Below are positions 28,148-39,514 of a DNA stretch of 64,000 nt, piece by piece (the first letter of the stretch is position 1; the number at the start of each line of letters is the position of its first letter). The notes beneath the pieces were generated by a model, which worked only from the letters and a program-made list of their open reading frames with translations, was not told the DNA's origin and ran no database searches. Source of the DNA: Staphylococcus pasteuri (GTDB taxonomy: Bacteria > Bacillota > Bacilli > Staphylococcales > Staphylococcaceae); the NCBI RefSeq assembly GCF_003970495.1, contig NZ_RXWW01000061.1:96023-160022 (forward strand), given 5' to 3'. The position numbers were made by a program, and so were the translations under genes.

Positions 28148-29602
28148 TTAAGATTTTTTAGGTGAGTGATATGCATCGTCACGGTCTTTTTTAGAATGTC
28201 TCATTCCATAAAATAGATAAATGACTATACCAATAATAAACCAAATCAATGTATATAATTTAGCTTCAAAACTTAATCCCCAGAATACTAATAGAACAAG
28301 GATAAAAGTAACTGCTGGTAATACTGGATACAATGGTAACTTAAATGATGGAACAGGTAAGTCTTTACCTTCACGTTTTCTAAGTTGATACATTGCTAAC
28401 GAAACAAACATAAATGCTATTAATGTTCCAGCTGAAATTAATTGTGCTAAGAAAGCAAATGGGAACATTGATCCAATAATAACGGCGACGATTGTTAAAA
28501 TAACTAAGGATCTATTTGGTAAATGTTTGTTGTTAAGTTTTCCTAACCAAGCAGGTAACAAACCATCACGTCCAAATGAATATAGCAATCTTGAACCTGC
28601 TAACATCATTCCAATTAAAGCAGTAAACATACCAATAACTGAGATAGCTTGTACTATAGCTGCAATAATACCATGACCACTTTCACGTAATGCCCAACCT
28701 ACAGGCTCAGCATTATCAGCGTACTGACTGTAATGGAACATACCTACTAATACTAATGCTACCGCTACAAATAATACGACAGCAATGACTAAAGAACCTA
28801 AAATACCTCTAGGCATTGTTTTAGAAGGGTTAACCGCTTCTGCAGAGTTAGCAGCGATTGAATCAAATCCAATATATGCTAAGAAAATCATAGATACGCC
28901 AGCATAAATACCTTGCCAACCACCGAAATCACCTGCATCAGTTACTTTATGTTCAGGAATAAATGGAACATAATTGCTAAAGTTAAGGGCAGTTAAACCT
29001 ACAATTACAAATAATATGATAGCTAATACTTTTAAAATTACTAAAATATTTTCCATACGAGCAGCTTCACTCATACCTCTTGATAAAAGTAATGCAGTTA
29101 AAATAATAACAATGGCAGAGACAATATCAATGACACCGCCATTACTACCTAATGGATTCGATAATGCTTTAGGTAATTCTATACCAAGAGGCTTAATTAG
29201 ACCCCTTAAATTGGCCGAGAAACCAGATGCAACGAATGCAACGGCAATGAAGTATTCTGCTAATAAGGCCCATCCTGCAACCCAACCAAAGAATTCACCA
29301 AATAAGACATTGATCCATGAATAAGCAGAACCAGCAAAGGGCATTGTAGAGGCCATTTCTGCATATGTAAATGCAACTAATCCGGCTACAATAGCTGCTA
29401 ATAAAAATGATAGAGCTACTGCTGGACCTGCATGTTCCGCAGCTACTACCCCAGGTAATGTAAATATTGATGTGGAAACGATAGTACCCACACCTAATGC
29501 AAGAAAATCACGAACACGTAAAGTTCTTTTTAAATGACCATCTTTACTTTGATAGATGGAAGGATCTTCTTTTTGTGTTAAACGTTTAAAAAAACTAGAC
29601 AT
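28148..29602 (-). CDS. bcaP: Branched-chain amino acid permease, BcaP type
   Basis: A 484-residue APC-superfamily transporter of the cationic amino acid transporter-like branch, with 12 or more membrane segments. The first segment carries the substrate-backbone motif GVGTIVSTSIFTLPG. IGFDSIAANSAEAVNPSKTMP and YSFGRDGLLPAW are typical loop signatures. Its position beside ldh and the aminotransferase is that of S. aureus BcaP as I recall it, the main branched-chain amino acid importer, hence the name. CGGAGG precedes ATG 29602. A CodY-like box lies at its promoter. A general amino acid permease remains the alternative reading. Confidence 0.8.
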   Translation of the reverse strand: MSSFFKRLTQKEDPSIYQSKDGHLKRTLRVRDFLALGVGTIVSTSIFTLPGVVAAEHAGPAVALSFLLAAIVAGLVAFTYAEMASTMPFAGSAYSWINVLFGEFFGWVAGWALLAEYFIAVAFVASGFSANLRGLIKPLGIELPKALSNPLGSNGGVIDIVSAIVIILTALLLSRGMSEAARMENILVILKVLAIILFVIVGLTALNFSNYVPFIPEHKVTDAGDFGGWQGIYAGVSMIFLAYIGFDSIAANSAEAVNPSKTMPRGILGSLVIAVVLFVAVALVLVGMFHYSQYADNAEPVGWALRESGHGIIAAIVQAISVIGMFTALIGMMLAGSRLLYSFGRDGLLPAWLGKLNNKHLPNRSLVILTIVAVIIGSMFPFAFLAQLISAGTLIAFMFVSLAMYQLRKREGKDLPVPSFKLPLYPVLPAVTFILVLLVFWGLSFEAKLYTLIWFIIGIVIYLFYGMRHSKKDRDDAYHSPKKS

Positions 29603-29656
29603 ACTAAACCTCCGTAAATAAATGAGTTATATTTAACTGTCATTTTAATAATTTAT

Positions 29657-29722
29657 ATAATAGCATAAATCGTTTATATTTTGTCTAAAAATTCTGAAAA
29701 ATTAAAACTTTCCGTTTTAATT
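29657..29722 (-). promoter_or_regulatory. bcaP promoter region with CodY-like box and dyad
   Basis: On the minus strand, TAGACA-like -35 (29682-29687) and TATTAT -10 (29657-29662) elements are 19 bases apart. The CodY-like box AAAATTCTGAAAAAT (29688-29702, three mismatches) adjoins the -35. A perfect nine-base dyad, AATTAAAAC/GTTTTAATT with a five-base loop (29700-29722), follows. Confidence 0.5.
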
Positions 29723-29933
29723 GGAGGATATTGTTGACAAAATATTCAAATATAAAAGGATAAACTTGATTATAACAGAAAATAACCCTATAAAAAGTAT
29801 TTTTTTAATAAATGTGAACTATATTTTAGCTTTTTACAATTTATTCTTTACAATAGAGTTATATTGAACTTATCAATAAAATAAAGATTATCACGTTTTA
29901 ATATTTTAAAAGTAAAAAATAGAGGCGATAAAT

Positions 29934-30620
29934 GTGGCTTTAGAAAAATTTATTAGAGAGAACATATATCAAAGTAAAGAAATTGCCGTACTTCTTACCT
30001 TTGTAGGCGGATATATTGATGCATATACCTTCTTAACTAGAGGAGGCACACTTGCAGCCGGACAAACAGGAAACATTATATTTCTTGCTTCAGAGTTATC
30101 ACATAGTGATTTAAATGGAGGAATGTTAAAAATTTCGTCAGTCATTTCATTTATGGTTGGTGTCATGTTCGTCTCTTTAATCCATCATCAAATGGCAACA
30201 CGATATTGGAGATTAGTATCTTTAGTGCCTATCACATTAAGTTGTATTATTGTCGGGTTTTTACCTACTTCTGTTTCAAATTTATATATTCTCCCTCCAC
30301 TAGCATTTGGTATGGCAATGCTTACAACATCTTTTAGTAAAATTGAGGGTGAAGGATATAATAATACCTTCTCTACAGGAAACATTAAGAATGGTGTCAT
30401 TGCATTGAGTGAGTATATGTTAAATAGGGATAAGGCTCAATTGAGAAAGGCTCAACTTTACATTAGAATAGTATTAAGCTTTATTATTGGTGCCATTGTC
30501 TCAGCAGAAGTTCAACTATTTTTAGGAACTTATGCCATATTAGTTGCGGCAACAATATTGATAGTCATTTTTATATTTTACAGTTCATTAATTTATAGAA
30601 GAGAACATACAGCTGAATAA
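29934..30620 (+). CDS. YoaK/DUF1275-family membrane protein
   Basis: A 228-residue polytopic membrane protein of the DUF1275 (YoaK) family. The first segments contain LTFVGGYIDAYTFLTRGG and AAGQTGNIIFL, the hallmark motifs, and a GNIKNG motif recurs at about residue 149. Five to six membrane segments are likely. The start is GTG 29934 behind AGAGGCG; the overlapping ATG at 29932 runs straight into a stop. A LysR gene follows after 31 bases, probably in one unit. The function of the family is not settled; transport has been suggested. Confidence 0.82.
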   Translation: MALEKFIRENIYQSKEIAVLLTFVGGYIDAYTFLTRGGTLAAGQTGNIIFLASELSHSDLNGGMLKISSVISFMVGVMFVSLIHHQMATRYWRLVSLVPITLSCIIVGFLPTSVSNLYILPPLAFGMAMLTTSFSKIEGEGYNNTFSTGNIKNGVIALSEYMLNRDKAQLRKAQLYIRIVLSFIIGAIVSAEVQLFLGTYAILVAATILIVIFIFYSSLIYRREHTAE

Positions 30621-30651
30621 CTACTAAACTTTAATTTAAGAGGTAAAAGCT

Positions 30652-31533
30652 ATGGAAATAAAACAAATCAAATACTTTGTTGAAACAGTCAGACGTGGTG
30701 GTATGACACAAGCATCAGAACATCTATATATCGCACAGTCAACGATAAGTAAAGCAATCAAAAGTATAGAAAATGAATACGATATAACATTATTCGATCG
30801 TTCTCAAAAGCAAATCAAACTGACAGATATTGGTCAGACATTTTATGATAACAGTTTAGAATTTTTAGCGTTATTTGAAAAACTATCATTAGAGATGAAT
30901 GATGTCATGAATGTGCAAAAAGGACATATTAGAATAGCCTTGTCACCAATGATGAATGTTCAATTATTTACTGATAGTTTGAATCAATTTCACCAGTTAT
31001 ATCCGAAAGTGACTTATGAAGTCATGGAAGGTGGAGGTAAAATAGTTGAGAACCTCACAGAAACAGATGAAGTAGATATTGGAATTACGACGTTACCTGT
31101 CGATGCATCATTATTTCATTCAGTTCCACTATATAATGAAGAGTTATTGTTAGTGGTTAGTAAAAATCATTCACTAGCGCAACAAGAAAAAGTCGATTTA
31201 GCTGAACTTAAAGAGGAAGAATTTGTATTGTTCCATGATGATTATTATCTTAAAGATCAAATTATTGAAAACTGTAAGCGATTAGGATTTTATCCTAAGA
31301 CTGTAGCTAATATATCTCAAATTAGTTTTATAGCGAATATGATTAGTCAAGGTATCGGAATTAGCGTGGTACCAGAGAGTTTAGTTCGTTTAATGGGAGA
31401 TAATGTAAAAGCACTACAATTAGAAAATGCAGATTTATCATGGCATCTAGGTTTAATTTGGAGAAGAGATGCATATCTTAATTTTGTAACACGTGAATGG
31501 ATTCAATTTATAAAAGACTTAAGAACGAAATAG
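30652..31533 (+). CDS. LysR-family transcriptional regulator (CynR/CidR-like)
   Basis: A 293-residue LysR-type regulator with an N-terminal winged helix (YFVETVRRGGMTQASEHLYI, then QSTISKAIKSIENEY) and an effector-binding domain (IRIALSPMMNVQLFTDSL, LLVVSKNHSLA, GIGISVVPESLV). AAGAGGT precedes ATG 30652. It follows the YoaK-type gene by 31 bases and lies ahead of ldh-alsS-alsD. In staphylococci, CidR, a LysR protein, controls alsSD in response to acetate or pyruvate overflow; whether this protein has that role is inference from proximity. It has its own terminator. Confidence 0.8.
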   Translation: MEIKQIKYFVETVRRGGMTQASEHLYIAQSTISKAIKSIENEYDITLFDRSQKQIKLTDIGQTFYDNSLEFLALFEKLSLEMNDVMNVQKGHIRIALSPMMNVQLFTDSLNQFHQLYPKVTYEVMEGGGKIVENLTETDEVDIGITTLPVDASLFHSVPLYNEELLLVVSKNHSLAQQEKVDLAELKEEEFVLFHDDYYLKDQIIENCKRLGFYPKTVANISQISFIANMISQGIGISVVPESLVRLMGDNVKALQLENADLSWHLGLIWRRDAYLNFVTREWIQFIKDLRTK

Positions 31534-31560
31534 ACATTTAATTTAATATCAGAACAGTAA

Positions 31561-31598
31561 AAAATACTTTAATGGACATGTACATTGAAGTATTTTTT
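31561..31598 (+). terminator. Terminator after the LysR gene
   Basis: AATACTTTAATG pairs with CATTGAAGTATT (one wobble) and is followed by a T-run. Confidence 0.88.
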
Positions 31599-31879
31599 CT
31601 ATTACTTTTTTCTATATCAAACCTATTCCTTTTTGGAATGTTATTAATCGAAATTATGTATTTTATTAATACTTCACAAACTACTATAATTAAGTGCGTA
31701 GGGAACTTAAAACCAACAAATTAGTGACGTTAACATCATTTGAACCCTTGTATGTTTACACACAAATATTAATAAAGTATATTTAAAATGAAAGTGGATT
31801 ATATGTAATTAAATATATGTATGAGGCGATAACATATGCTTTGTATTCAGTCTCATCAAAAATGAAGGAGTTTTTCGAT
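31599..31879 (+). promoter_or_regulatory. ldh upstream region
   Basis: TATAAT at 31685-31690 is a good -10; the -35 is weak. A TTCACAA half-site of the redox repressor Rex lies just before it (31673-31679), but the matching left half is poor. If this is the start, the leader is about 185 bases. The ribosome site AAGGAG is at 31865-31870. Confidence 0.4.
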
Positions 31880-32833
31880 ATGAAAAAATTTGGTAAAAAA
31901 GTTGTTTTAGTTGGAGATGGCTCAGTAGGATCTAGTTATGCATTTGCAATGGTAACTCAAGGTGTTGCAGATGAATTCGTAATTATCGATATTGCTAAAG
32001 ATAAAGTTAATGCTGACGTTCAAGACTTAAACCACGGCGCACTTCATAGTGATTCACCAGTTGTCGTTAAAGCTGGAGAATATAGTGATTGTAATGATGC
32101 AGATTTAGTTGTAATTACAGCTGGAGCACCACAAAAACCAGGTGAAACACGTTTACAATTAGTAGAGAAAAACACAAAAATCATGAAAGATATTGTAACT
32201 AGTATTATGGATAGTGGTTTTGATGGTTACTTCTTAATCGCTGCAAATCCAGTAGATATCTTAACTCGTTATGTTAAAGAGTTAACTGGATTACCAGCTG
32301 AACGCGTTATCGGTTCAGGTACAGTATTAGACTCTTCAAGACTTAGATATTTAATTAGTAAAGAATTGAATGTAGCACCTGCAAGTGTCCACGCTTCAAT
32401 TATTGGTGAACACGGTGATTCTGAATTAGCTGTATGGTCAAAAGCCAACATTGCTGGTATTTCAGTTTATGACACACTTAAAGAACAAACTGGTAGCGAA
32501 GCTAAAGCACAAGAAATTTATGAACAAACAAGAGATGCTGCTTATGAAATCATTCAAGCTAAAGGTTCAACTTATTATGGTATTGCACTAGCATTATTAA
32601 GAATTTCAAAAGCATTATTAAATAATGAAAACAATGTATTAACTGTATCTTCACAATTGAATGGTGAATATGGATTTAATGGTGTATATGTTGGTGTACC
32701 AACTTTAATCAATGAAAATGGTGCAAGCAAGGTTTATGAAACACCTTTAAGCGATCATGAAAAAGAATTATTCAAACAATCTGTTGAAGCATTAGAAACA
32801 ACTTATGATTCAGTGAAACATCTTTTAGATTAA
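31880..32833 (+). CDS. ldh: L-lactate dehydrogenase
   Basis: A 317-residue NAD-dependent lactate dehydrogenase that reduces pyruvate to L-lactate. The NAD motif [17 protein letters not shown] is at the N-terminus. [13 protein letters not shown] and the catalytic histidine in IIGEHGDSE (His178) are present. AAGGAG supports ATG 31880, which gives the usual LDH length; an upstream in-frame ATG at 31817 would add 21 residues without a ribosome site. It corresponds in position to ldh2 of S. aureus. alsS follows in the same direction after 110 bases that hold nested dyads. Confidence 0.95.
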   Translation: MKKFGKKVVLVGDGSVGSSYAFAMVTQGVADEFVIIDIAKDKVNADVQDLNHGALHSDSPVVVKAGEYSDCNDADLVVITAGAPQKPGETRLQLVEKNTKIMKDIVTSIMDSGFDGYFLIAANPVDILTRYVKELTGLPAERVIGSGTVLDSSRLRYLISKELNVAPASVHASIIGEHGDSELAVWSKANIAGISVYDTLKEQTGSEAKAQEIYEQTRDAAYEIIQAKGSTYYGIALALLRISKALLNNENNVLTVSSQLNGEYGFNGVYVGVPTLINENGASKVYETPLSDHEKELFKQSVEALETTYDSVKHLLD

Positions 32834-32877
32834 TCTATCAGAATATACTTTAAATATTTTATCAAGTAATGGGGAAT

Positions 32878-32927
32878 CATTTTCACACTGATGTTATCGT
32901 CACGATAAAATAAATATGTGAAAAATG
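32878..32927 (+). promoter_or_regulatory. Nested inverted repeats between ldh and alsS
   Basis: CATTTTCACA (32878-32887) and TGTGAAAAATG (32917-32927) form an outer dyad. Inside it, TTATCGTCACGATAA (32894-32908) is a 15-base palindrome. The outer right arm runs up to the alsS ribosome site. This could be a regulator site or an RNA structure masking translation. Confidence 0.5.
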
Positions 32928-32943
32928 GAAGGAAATGAATAGC

Positions 32944-34608
32944 ATGGCAGACAAACAATATACTGCAGCCGATATGGTAATTGATACTTTTAAAAATAAT
33001 GGTATTGAGTACGTATTTGGTATTCCAGGTGCAAAAATTGATTATTTATTCAATGCATTGGAAGACGACGGACCAGAACTTATTGTAACGCGTCACGAGC
33101 AAAACGCGGCAATGATGGCACAAGGTATAGGACGATTAACTGGTAAACCAGGTGTCGCACTTGTTACAAGTGGTCCAGGAGTGAGTAACTTGACTACTGG
33201 ATTATTAACAGCAACATCTGAAGGAGATCCCGTATTAGCATTAGGAGGACAAGTTAAACGTAATGACTTACTTCGTTTAACACATCAAAGTATCGACAAT
33301 GCTGCTTTATTAAAATATTCAACAAAATATAGTGAAGAAGTTCAAGATCCTGAATCTTTATCAGAAGTTATGACAAACGCAATGAGAACAGCGACATCAG
33401 GTAAAAATGGTGCAAGCTTTATTAGTATTCCGCAAGATGTCATTTCAGCACCAGTTCAATCTAAAGCAATCGCACATTGTGAAAAACCTAGTCTAGGTAT
33501 TCCAAGTGAACAAGATATTAATGATGTGATTGAAAAGATTAAAAATGCTGAATTCCCTGTTTTACTTGCTGGTATGAGAAGTTCAAGTGCTAACGAAACG
33601 AACGCAATTCGTAAATTAGTTGAAAAAACCAATTTACCAGTTGTAGAAACGTTCCAAGGTGCTGGCGTGATTAGTCGTGAATTAGAAAATCATTTCTTTG
33701 GTCGTGTAGGATTGTTCCGTAACCAAGTTGGTGATGAATTACTTCGTAAAAGTGATTTAGTAGTTACAATAGGTTATGATCCAATTGAATATGAAGCAAG
33801 TAACTGGAATAAAGAATTAGATACTAAAATTATCAATATAGATGAAATTCCAGCAGAAATTACTAATTATATGCAACCAATGAAAGAATTAATTGGTAAT
33901 ATTGCAGGAACAATTGAAATCATTTCTAACAAAGTTGATGAACCATTTATTAATCAACAACATTTAGATGAATTAGAAAAATTAAGAGCGCATATTATTG
34001 AAGAAACTGGTATTAAAGCAACACATGAAGACGGTGTGTTACATCCAATCGAAATTATCGAATCAATGCAAAAAATGCTGACTGATGATACAACTGTGAC
34101 AGTGGACGTAGGTAGTCACTATATATGGATGGCTCGTAAGTTCAGAAGCTATAATCCAAGACATTTACTATTCAGTAATGGTATGCAAACATTAGGTGTT
34201 GCTTTACCTTGGGCTATTTCAGCTGCACTTGTAAGACCAAATACACAAGTTGTTTCAGTTGCTGGAGATGGTGGTTTCTTATTCTCAGCACAAGATTTAG
34301 AAACAGCCGTGCGTAAAAATTTAAATATCATTCAATTAATTTGGAATGATGGTAAATATAATATGGTCGAATTCCAAGAAGAAATGAAATATGAACGTTC
34401 ATCAGGTGTAGATTTTGGTTCAGTTGACTATGTAAAATATGCCGAAGCATTTGGTGCTAAAGGAATACGTGTCACTAACCAAGAAGAACTAGAAGCAGCT
34501 ATCAAAGAAGGATATGACACTGATGGTCCAGTATTGATTGATATTCCAGTTAACTATAAAGATAACATGAAGCTTTCTACAAACATGTTACCTGACGCAT
34601 TTAACTAA
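32944..34608 (+). CDS. alsS: Acetolactate synthase, catabolic type
   Basis: A 554-residue thiamine diphosphate enzyme that condenses two pyruvates to acetolactate. The cofactor-activating glutamate lies in TRHEQNAAMMAQG (E52), and the ThDP-binding motif runs from GDGG (Gly441-Gly443) to IWNDGKYNMVEFQ. Direct pairing with acetolactate decarboxylase marks it as the acetoin-forming AlsS rather than the biosynthetic IlvB. GGAAGGA supports ATG 32944; ATG 32935 is too close to the ribosome site. alsD follows after 34 bases. The pathway consumes excess pyruvate and acid. Confidence 0.93.
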   Translation: MADKQYTAADMVIDTFKNNGIEYVFGIPGAKIDYLFNALEDDGPELIVTRHEQNAAMMAQGIGRLTGKPGVALVTSGPGVSNLTTGLLTATSEGDPVLALGGQVKRNDLLRLTHQSIDNAALLKYSTKYSEEVQDPESLSEVMTNAMRTATSGKNGASFISIPQDVISAPVQSKAIAHCEKPSLGIPSEQDINDVIEKIKNAEFPVLLAGMRSSSANETNAIRKLVEKTNLPVVETFQGAGVISRELENHFFGRVGLFRNQVGDELLRKSDLVVTIGYDPIEYEASNWNKELDTKIINIDEIPAEITNYMQPMKELIGNIAGTIEIISNKVDEPFINQQHLDELEKLRAHIIEETGIKATHEDGVLHPIEIIESMQKMLTDDTTVTVDVGSHYIWMARKFRSYNPRHLLFSNGMQTLGVALPWAISAALVRPNTQVVSVAGDGGFLFSAQDLETAVRKNLNIIQLIWNDGKYNMVEFQEEMKYERSSGVDFGSVDYVKYAEAFGAKGIRVTNQEELEAAIKEGYDTDGPVLIDIPVNYKDNMKLSTNMLPDAFN

Positions 34609-34642
34609 TAAAGATGAACACGAATTAGGAGTGAAATTGTTT

Positions 34643-35347
34643 ATGACTAATGTCTTATACCAACACGGTACATTAGGAACATTGATGGCAGGATTACTAA
34701 AAGGGACTGCATCAATTAATGAACTATTAGAACATGGTGATTTAGGAATAGCAACACTTACTGGTTCTAATGGGGAAGTAATATTTATTGATGGTAAAGC
34801 TTATCATGCTAATGAACATAAAGAATTTGTTGAATTAAAAGGCGATGAATTAACACCTTATGCTACAGTAGCAAAATTCACAGCAGATACGACTTATCAA
34901 ACTAAAGATAAATCATCTGAAGCGGTCTTTAATGAAGTGAAAGAAAAAATGCTTAGTGAAAATTTATTCTCAGCAGTAAAAATTTCTGGAGTTTTCAAAA
35001 AAATGCATGTACGTATGATGCCAGGTCAAGAACCACCGTATACTCGTTTAATTGATTCAGCACGTAGACAACCTGAACAAACTGAAACGAATATCAAAGG
35101 TTCTGTAGTTGGTTTCTTTACACCAGAATTATTCCATGGTGTAGGTTCAGCAGGTTTCCATGTTCATTTTGCTAACGATGATCGTAACTTTGGTGGTCAC
35201 GTATTAGACTTTGAAGTCGAAGACGTTAAAGTTGAAATACAAAACTTCGAAACATTTGAACAACATTTCCCATCATATGATGAAACATTTACAAATGCTG
35301 ATATTGATTATAAAGATATTGCAGATGAAATAAGAGAAGCTGAATAA
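34643..35347 (+). CDS. alsD: Alpha-acetolactate decarboxylase
   Basis: A 234-residue zinc enzyme that converts acetolactate to acetoin. The family's metal-binding histidines appear in GFFTPELFHGVGSAGFHVHF and in NFGGHVLDFEV. The sequence matches S. aureus BudA closely from memory, including the ATG start and the C-terminal IADEIREAE. AGGAG at 34627-34631 supports ATG 34643. It is the second gene of the alsS-alsD unit and ends at a strong terminator. Confidence 0.95.
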   Translation: MTNVLYQHGTLGTLMAGLLKGTASINELLEHGDLGIATLTGSNGEVIFIDGKAYHANEHKEFVELKGDELTPYATVAKFTADTTYQTKDKSSEAVFNEVKEKMLSENLFSAVKISGVFKKMHVRMMPGQEPPYTRLIDSARRQPEQTETNIKGSVVGFFTPELFHGVGSAGFHVHFANDDRNFGGHVLDFEVEDVKVEIQNFETFEQHFPSYDETFTNADIDYKDIADEIREAE

Positions 35348-35353
35348 TTATAG

Positions 35354-35390
35354 TAAAACTGAGGCGTGATAGATCACGTCTCAGTTTTTT
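35354..35390. terminator. Terminator after alsD
   Basis: AAACTGAGGCGTGAT pairs with TCACGTCTCAGTTT (one wobble) and is followed by a T-run; it also faces the 3' end of panE. Confidence 0.9.
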
Positions 35391-35409
35391 GTTTGTCTAT
35401 AAAAATAAA

Positions 35410-36288
35410 TTATTGTGAACTTGAATTTTGAATAATACGTTGTTGATAGCTAGATAAAAATGAATAAATAGTATCTAAATAAGGCGTATGTAATTGATGT
35501 TGTCGTGCCTTATTGTATATATAGCCCTGTATTGCTTCCATTTCTAAAGGCCGATCAGACATGATATCGTAATACATACTTGTTCCCATTTGATCAGGAT
35601 AACCTTCATATATTGTCATAATAGAGTTTAGCGTGCTTTCATCAAAAGTGATTCCCTCAGCATTTGCTACTGTAATACCCTCTGAAATAATTTCTCTACA
35701 AATATGTTTAATATGAGCTGAATGCAAAATTTTAGCTGTATCACGACCTACTGCTGTTATTGAATTAATTCCTAAATTGACTAATAGTTTATACCATATT
35801 TTTTGTTCAATATTATCTTCAAGTATTATTTCAATTTTAGTTTTGTTAGTTAACTTTTGTAATTGTCGTGTTCTTGGTGTATTTTTCAAATGAAGACAAT
35901 AGTCTCTATAATGCACGATATTATTATTGTTTTTCTGACCACTAATATAGACTACAGCTTGATATGCATGTTCATAAGGAATTTTCTCTAGATATCCATA
36001 TCCGTTTTGAGCAAGGATAATTAATGTATTTTCATGTATGATTGAAGATAATTTTGAAAGTACAGAATCTAGTTGGTATGTTTTAACGGCAATGAATAGT
36101 ACATCAAGAGGTTGAATTATATTCTGATAAGGTGTAACAGACATTGTGATTGCTTCTTTTTCATTTTCTGGGAAATAATGTAATTCTTGTCTTTTTTTAC
36201 CAATTAATAAAGTGTCAGGATATTTCTTTTGTAATTCAATAGCTATAGTCGTTCCAACAGCTCCAGGACCAATAACACCAATTGTCAT
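35410..36288 (-). CDS. panE: 2-dehydropantoate 2-reductase (ketopantoate reductase)
   Basis: A 292-residue NADPH-dependent reductase that makes pantoate from ketopantoate. The dinucleotide motif GVIGPGAVGTTIA is at the N-terminus, VKTYQ is at about residue 68, and the catalytic lysine region IEQKIWYKLLVNLGINSITA is at about 163-182. GKKRQEL fits an NADPH-binding basic loop. GAAAGGA precedes ATG 36288. It is transcribed divergently from panB-panC-panD and completes the pantoate branch of pantothenate synthesis. Confidence 0.9.
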   Translation of the reverse strand: MTIGVIGPGAVGTTIAIELQKKYPDTLLIGKKRQELHYFPENEKEAITMSVTPYQNIIQPLDVLFIAVKTYQLDSVLSKLSSIIHENTLIILAQNGYGYLEKIPYEHAYQAVVYISGQKNNNNIVHYRDYCLHLKNTPRTRQLQKLTNKTKIEIILEDNIEQKIWYKLLVNLGINSITAVGRDTAKILHSAHIKHICREIISEGITVANAEGITFDESTLNSIMTIYEGYPDQMGTSMYYDIMSDRPLEMEAIQGYIYNKARQHQLHTPYLDTIYSFLSSYQQRIIQNSSSQ

Positions 36289-36364
36289 AATATTTATGCT
36301 TTCCTTTCTTAATTAGATTCATTATACTATTGCTAATAATATAGGAAATTGAGGATGAATTGAA

Positions 36365-38027
<1,663 letters not shown>

Positions 38028-38028
38028 G

Positions 38029-38412
38029 TTGATAAGAACAATGATGAATTCTAAAATTCATAGAGCAAGGGTGACAGAAGCTAACTTAAACTATGTTGGA
38101 AGTATCACGATTGACTCAGATATTTTAGAAGCGGTTGATATATTACCAAATGAAAAGGTTGCAATCGTAAATAATAATAACGGTGCGCGCTTTGAAACTT
38201 ATGTCATTGCTGGTGAAAGAGGTACTGGTAAGATTTGCTTGAATGGTGCTGCAGCTCGCTTAGTTGAAATAGATGATGTAGTTATAATTATGACTTATGC
38301 TCAATTAAATGAAGAAGAAATTAAGCATCATGCACCAAAAGTAGCTGTATTGAATGAACATAATGACATCATTGAAATGATACATGAAAAAGAAAACACA
38401 ATTGTTTTATAA
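38029..38412 (+). CDS. panD: Aspartate 1-decarboxylase
   Basis: A 127-residue pyruvoyl enzyme that makes beta-alanine from aspartate. The proenzyme self-cleaves between Gly24 and Ser25 in [28 protein letters not shown] and VIIMTYAQ are family signatures. The start is TTG 38029 with GGAG at 38016-38019, which gives the standard N-terminus MIRTMMN; a longer frame from TTG 38014 overlaps panC and is not favoured. It is the last gene of the panBCD operon. Confidence 0.95.
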   Translation: MIRTMMNSKIHRARVTEANLNYVGSITIDSDILEAVDILPNEKVAIVNNNNGARFETYVIAGERGTGKICLNGAAARLVEIDDVVIIMTYAQLNEEEIKHHAPKVAVLNEHNDIIEMIHEKENTIVL

Positions 38413-38437
38413 CAGTGATAATTAAATATATAAATGC

Positions 38438-38477
38438 AAGTCCTAACAAATTAGTATAATTTATTGTTAGGGCTTTT
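38438..38477 (+). terminator. Terminator after panD
   Basis: AGTCCTAACAA pairs with TTGTTAGGGCT (one wobble) followed by TTTTT. Confidence 0.85.
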
Positions 38478-38572
38478 TAAATATTAATAAATAAAATAAA
38501 AATAATATAGAATAGGGTGTTGAAATGTAATATAATCTATCTAAATAGTTATAGTGGAGGAATTAAAATTTC

Positions 38573-39514
38573 ATGAAATGTCTTAATTGTGGTCAGAATC
38601 ATCAACCAGAAGATCGATTTTGTGTTCAATGTGGTGCAGAAATAATTAAACCAGATGAAGCGACACAAAACGTTCTAACAGCATCTACAATGACAGAGAA
38701 CCAACAACTTCAAAGTACTTCAAAGCAATCTCAGAAAGAAGATGATGATAATAATGAGCGTCAATTATATAAAAAGACGACATCAGTTCATCAAACAACG
38801 AGAAAGCGATCTACACTTGAAGAAAATGACTCATTTGTTGAAGAAATAACAGATGATAATATGTCATCGATGGAATATTTCTTTAAAGATTTACAAATTG
38901 AAGGTAAAAAATTCTTCACCCATGTATTTAAATCTGTGGATGATATTTTTGAGAATCAAGTCACATTTAATTATCGTTTTTTATTATCATTAGTATGTAT
39001 AGGAACGTTATTGAGTACTTTACTAATAATCATTTTATCTTCAGATTTATTTTTATTTATGGCAAGTAGCTCACCTTTAAAGATAACTTTCTATATATTG
39101 ATGATAATGTTAGGTAGTACAACTTTATCAATTGGCGTGTTGTATAGTGTTTTGAAAATAAGTTTAAATACGAAAGTCCAACTTCACAAGGTCGTGTCTG
39201 ATTTCATTGTCGTTAATACGTTTTCAGTTATAACATTATTAATAGGATTGATATTAGCTATACTAGGCGTAACAAAATTAGCTATCATTATCTTAGTTGT
39301 TGCTTGTGTTATGTTATATATCATTTCACCGTCATATATTTTGGCTAAATATAGTGTTATGTATAGTACAAAAATCGCAAGCATATATAGTATCATTATC
39401 TATCAATTGGTAATGACAATTTTAGTTTATTTATTAGGTCATATGATTATAGAACAATTAATCAACGATTATCTTATGAAATTATGGGATAGTGGTTTTA
39501 ATGGCATACTGTAA
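38573..39514 (+). CDS. Zinc-ribbon polytopic membrane protein (cassette 1, gene A)
   Basis: A 313-residue protein: an N-terminal zinc ribbon with Cys3, Cys6, Cys17 and Cys20 (CLNC...CVQC), a polar linker to about residue 105, then a juxtamembrane helix and five or so membrane segments (about 135-160, 165-190, 215-240, 242-265, 275-300). It is a paralogue of the protein at 40931, most clearly in the FxHKVVSDFI and ILAKYS regions. GGAGG lies upstream, with a long 12-base spacing. It overlaps gene B of the cassette by 14 bases. The function is unknown. The cytoplasmic ribbon plus membrane channel-like part suggests a membrane-sensing or scaffold role, which is inference. Confidence 0.75.
   Translation: MKCLNCGQNHQPEDRFCVQCGAEIIKPDEATQNVLTASTMTENQQLQSTSKQSQKEDDDNNERQLYKKTTSVHQTTRKRSTLEENDSFVEEITDDNMSSMEYFFKDLQIEGKKFFTHVFKSVDDIFENQVTFNYRFLLSLVCIGTLLSTLLIIILSSDLFLFMASSSPLKITFYILMIMLGSTTLSIGVLYSVLKISLNTKVQLHKVVSDFIVVNTFSVITLLIGLILAILGVTKLAIIILVVACVMLYIISPSYILAKYSVMYSTKIASIYSIIIYQLVMTILVYLLGHMIIEQLINDYLMKLWDSGFNGIL

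Noticed and set aside
31673..31679. Rex operator at ldh
   Set aside because: Only the right half TTCACAA matches; the left half fails at four or more positions. Kept as a note on the upstream region, not as a site.
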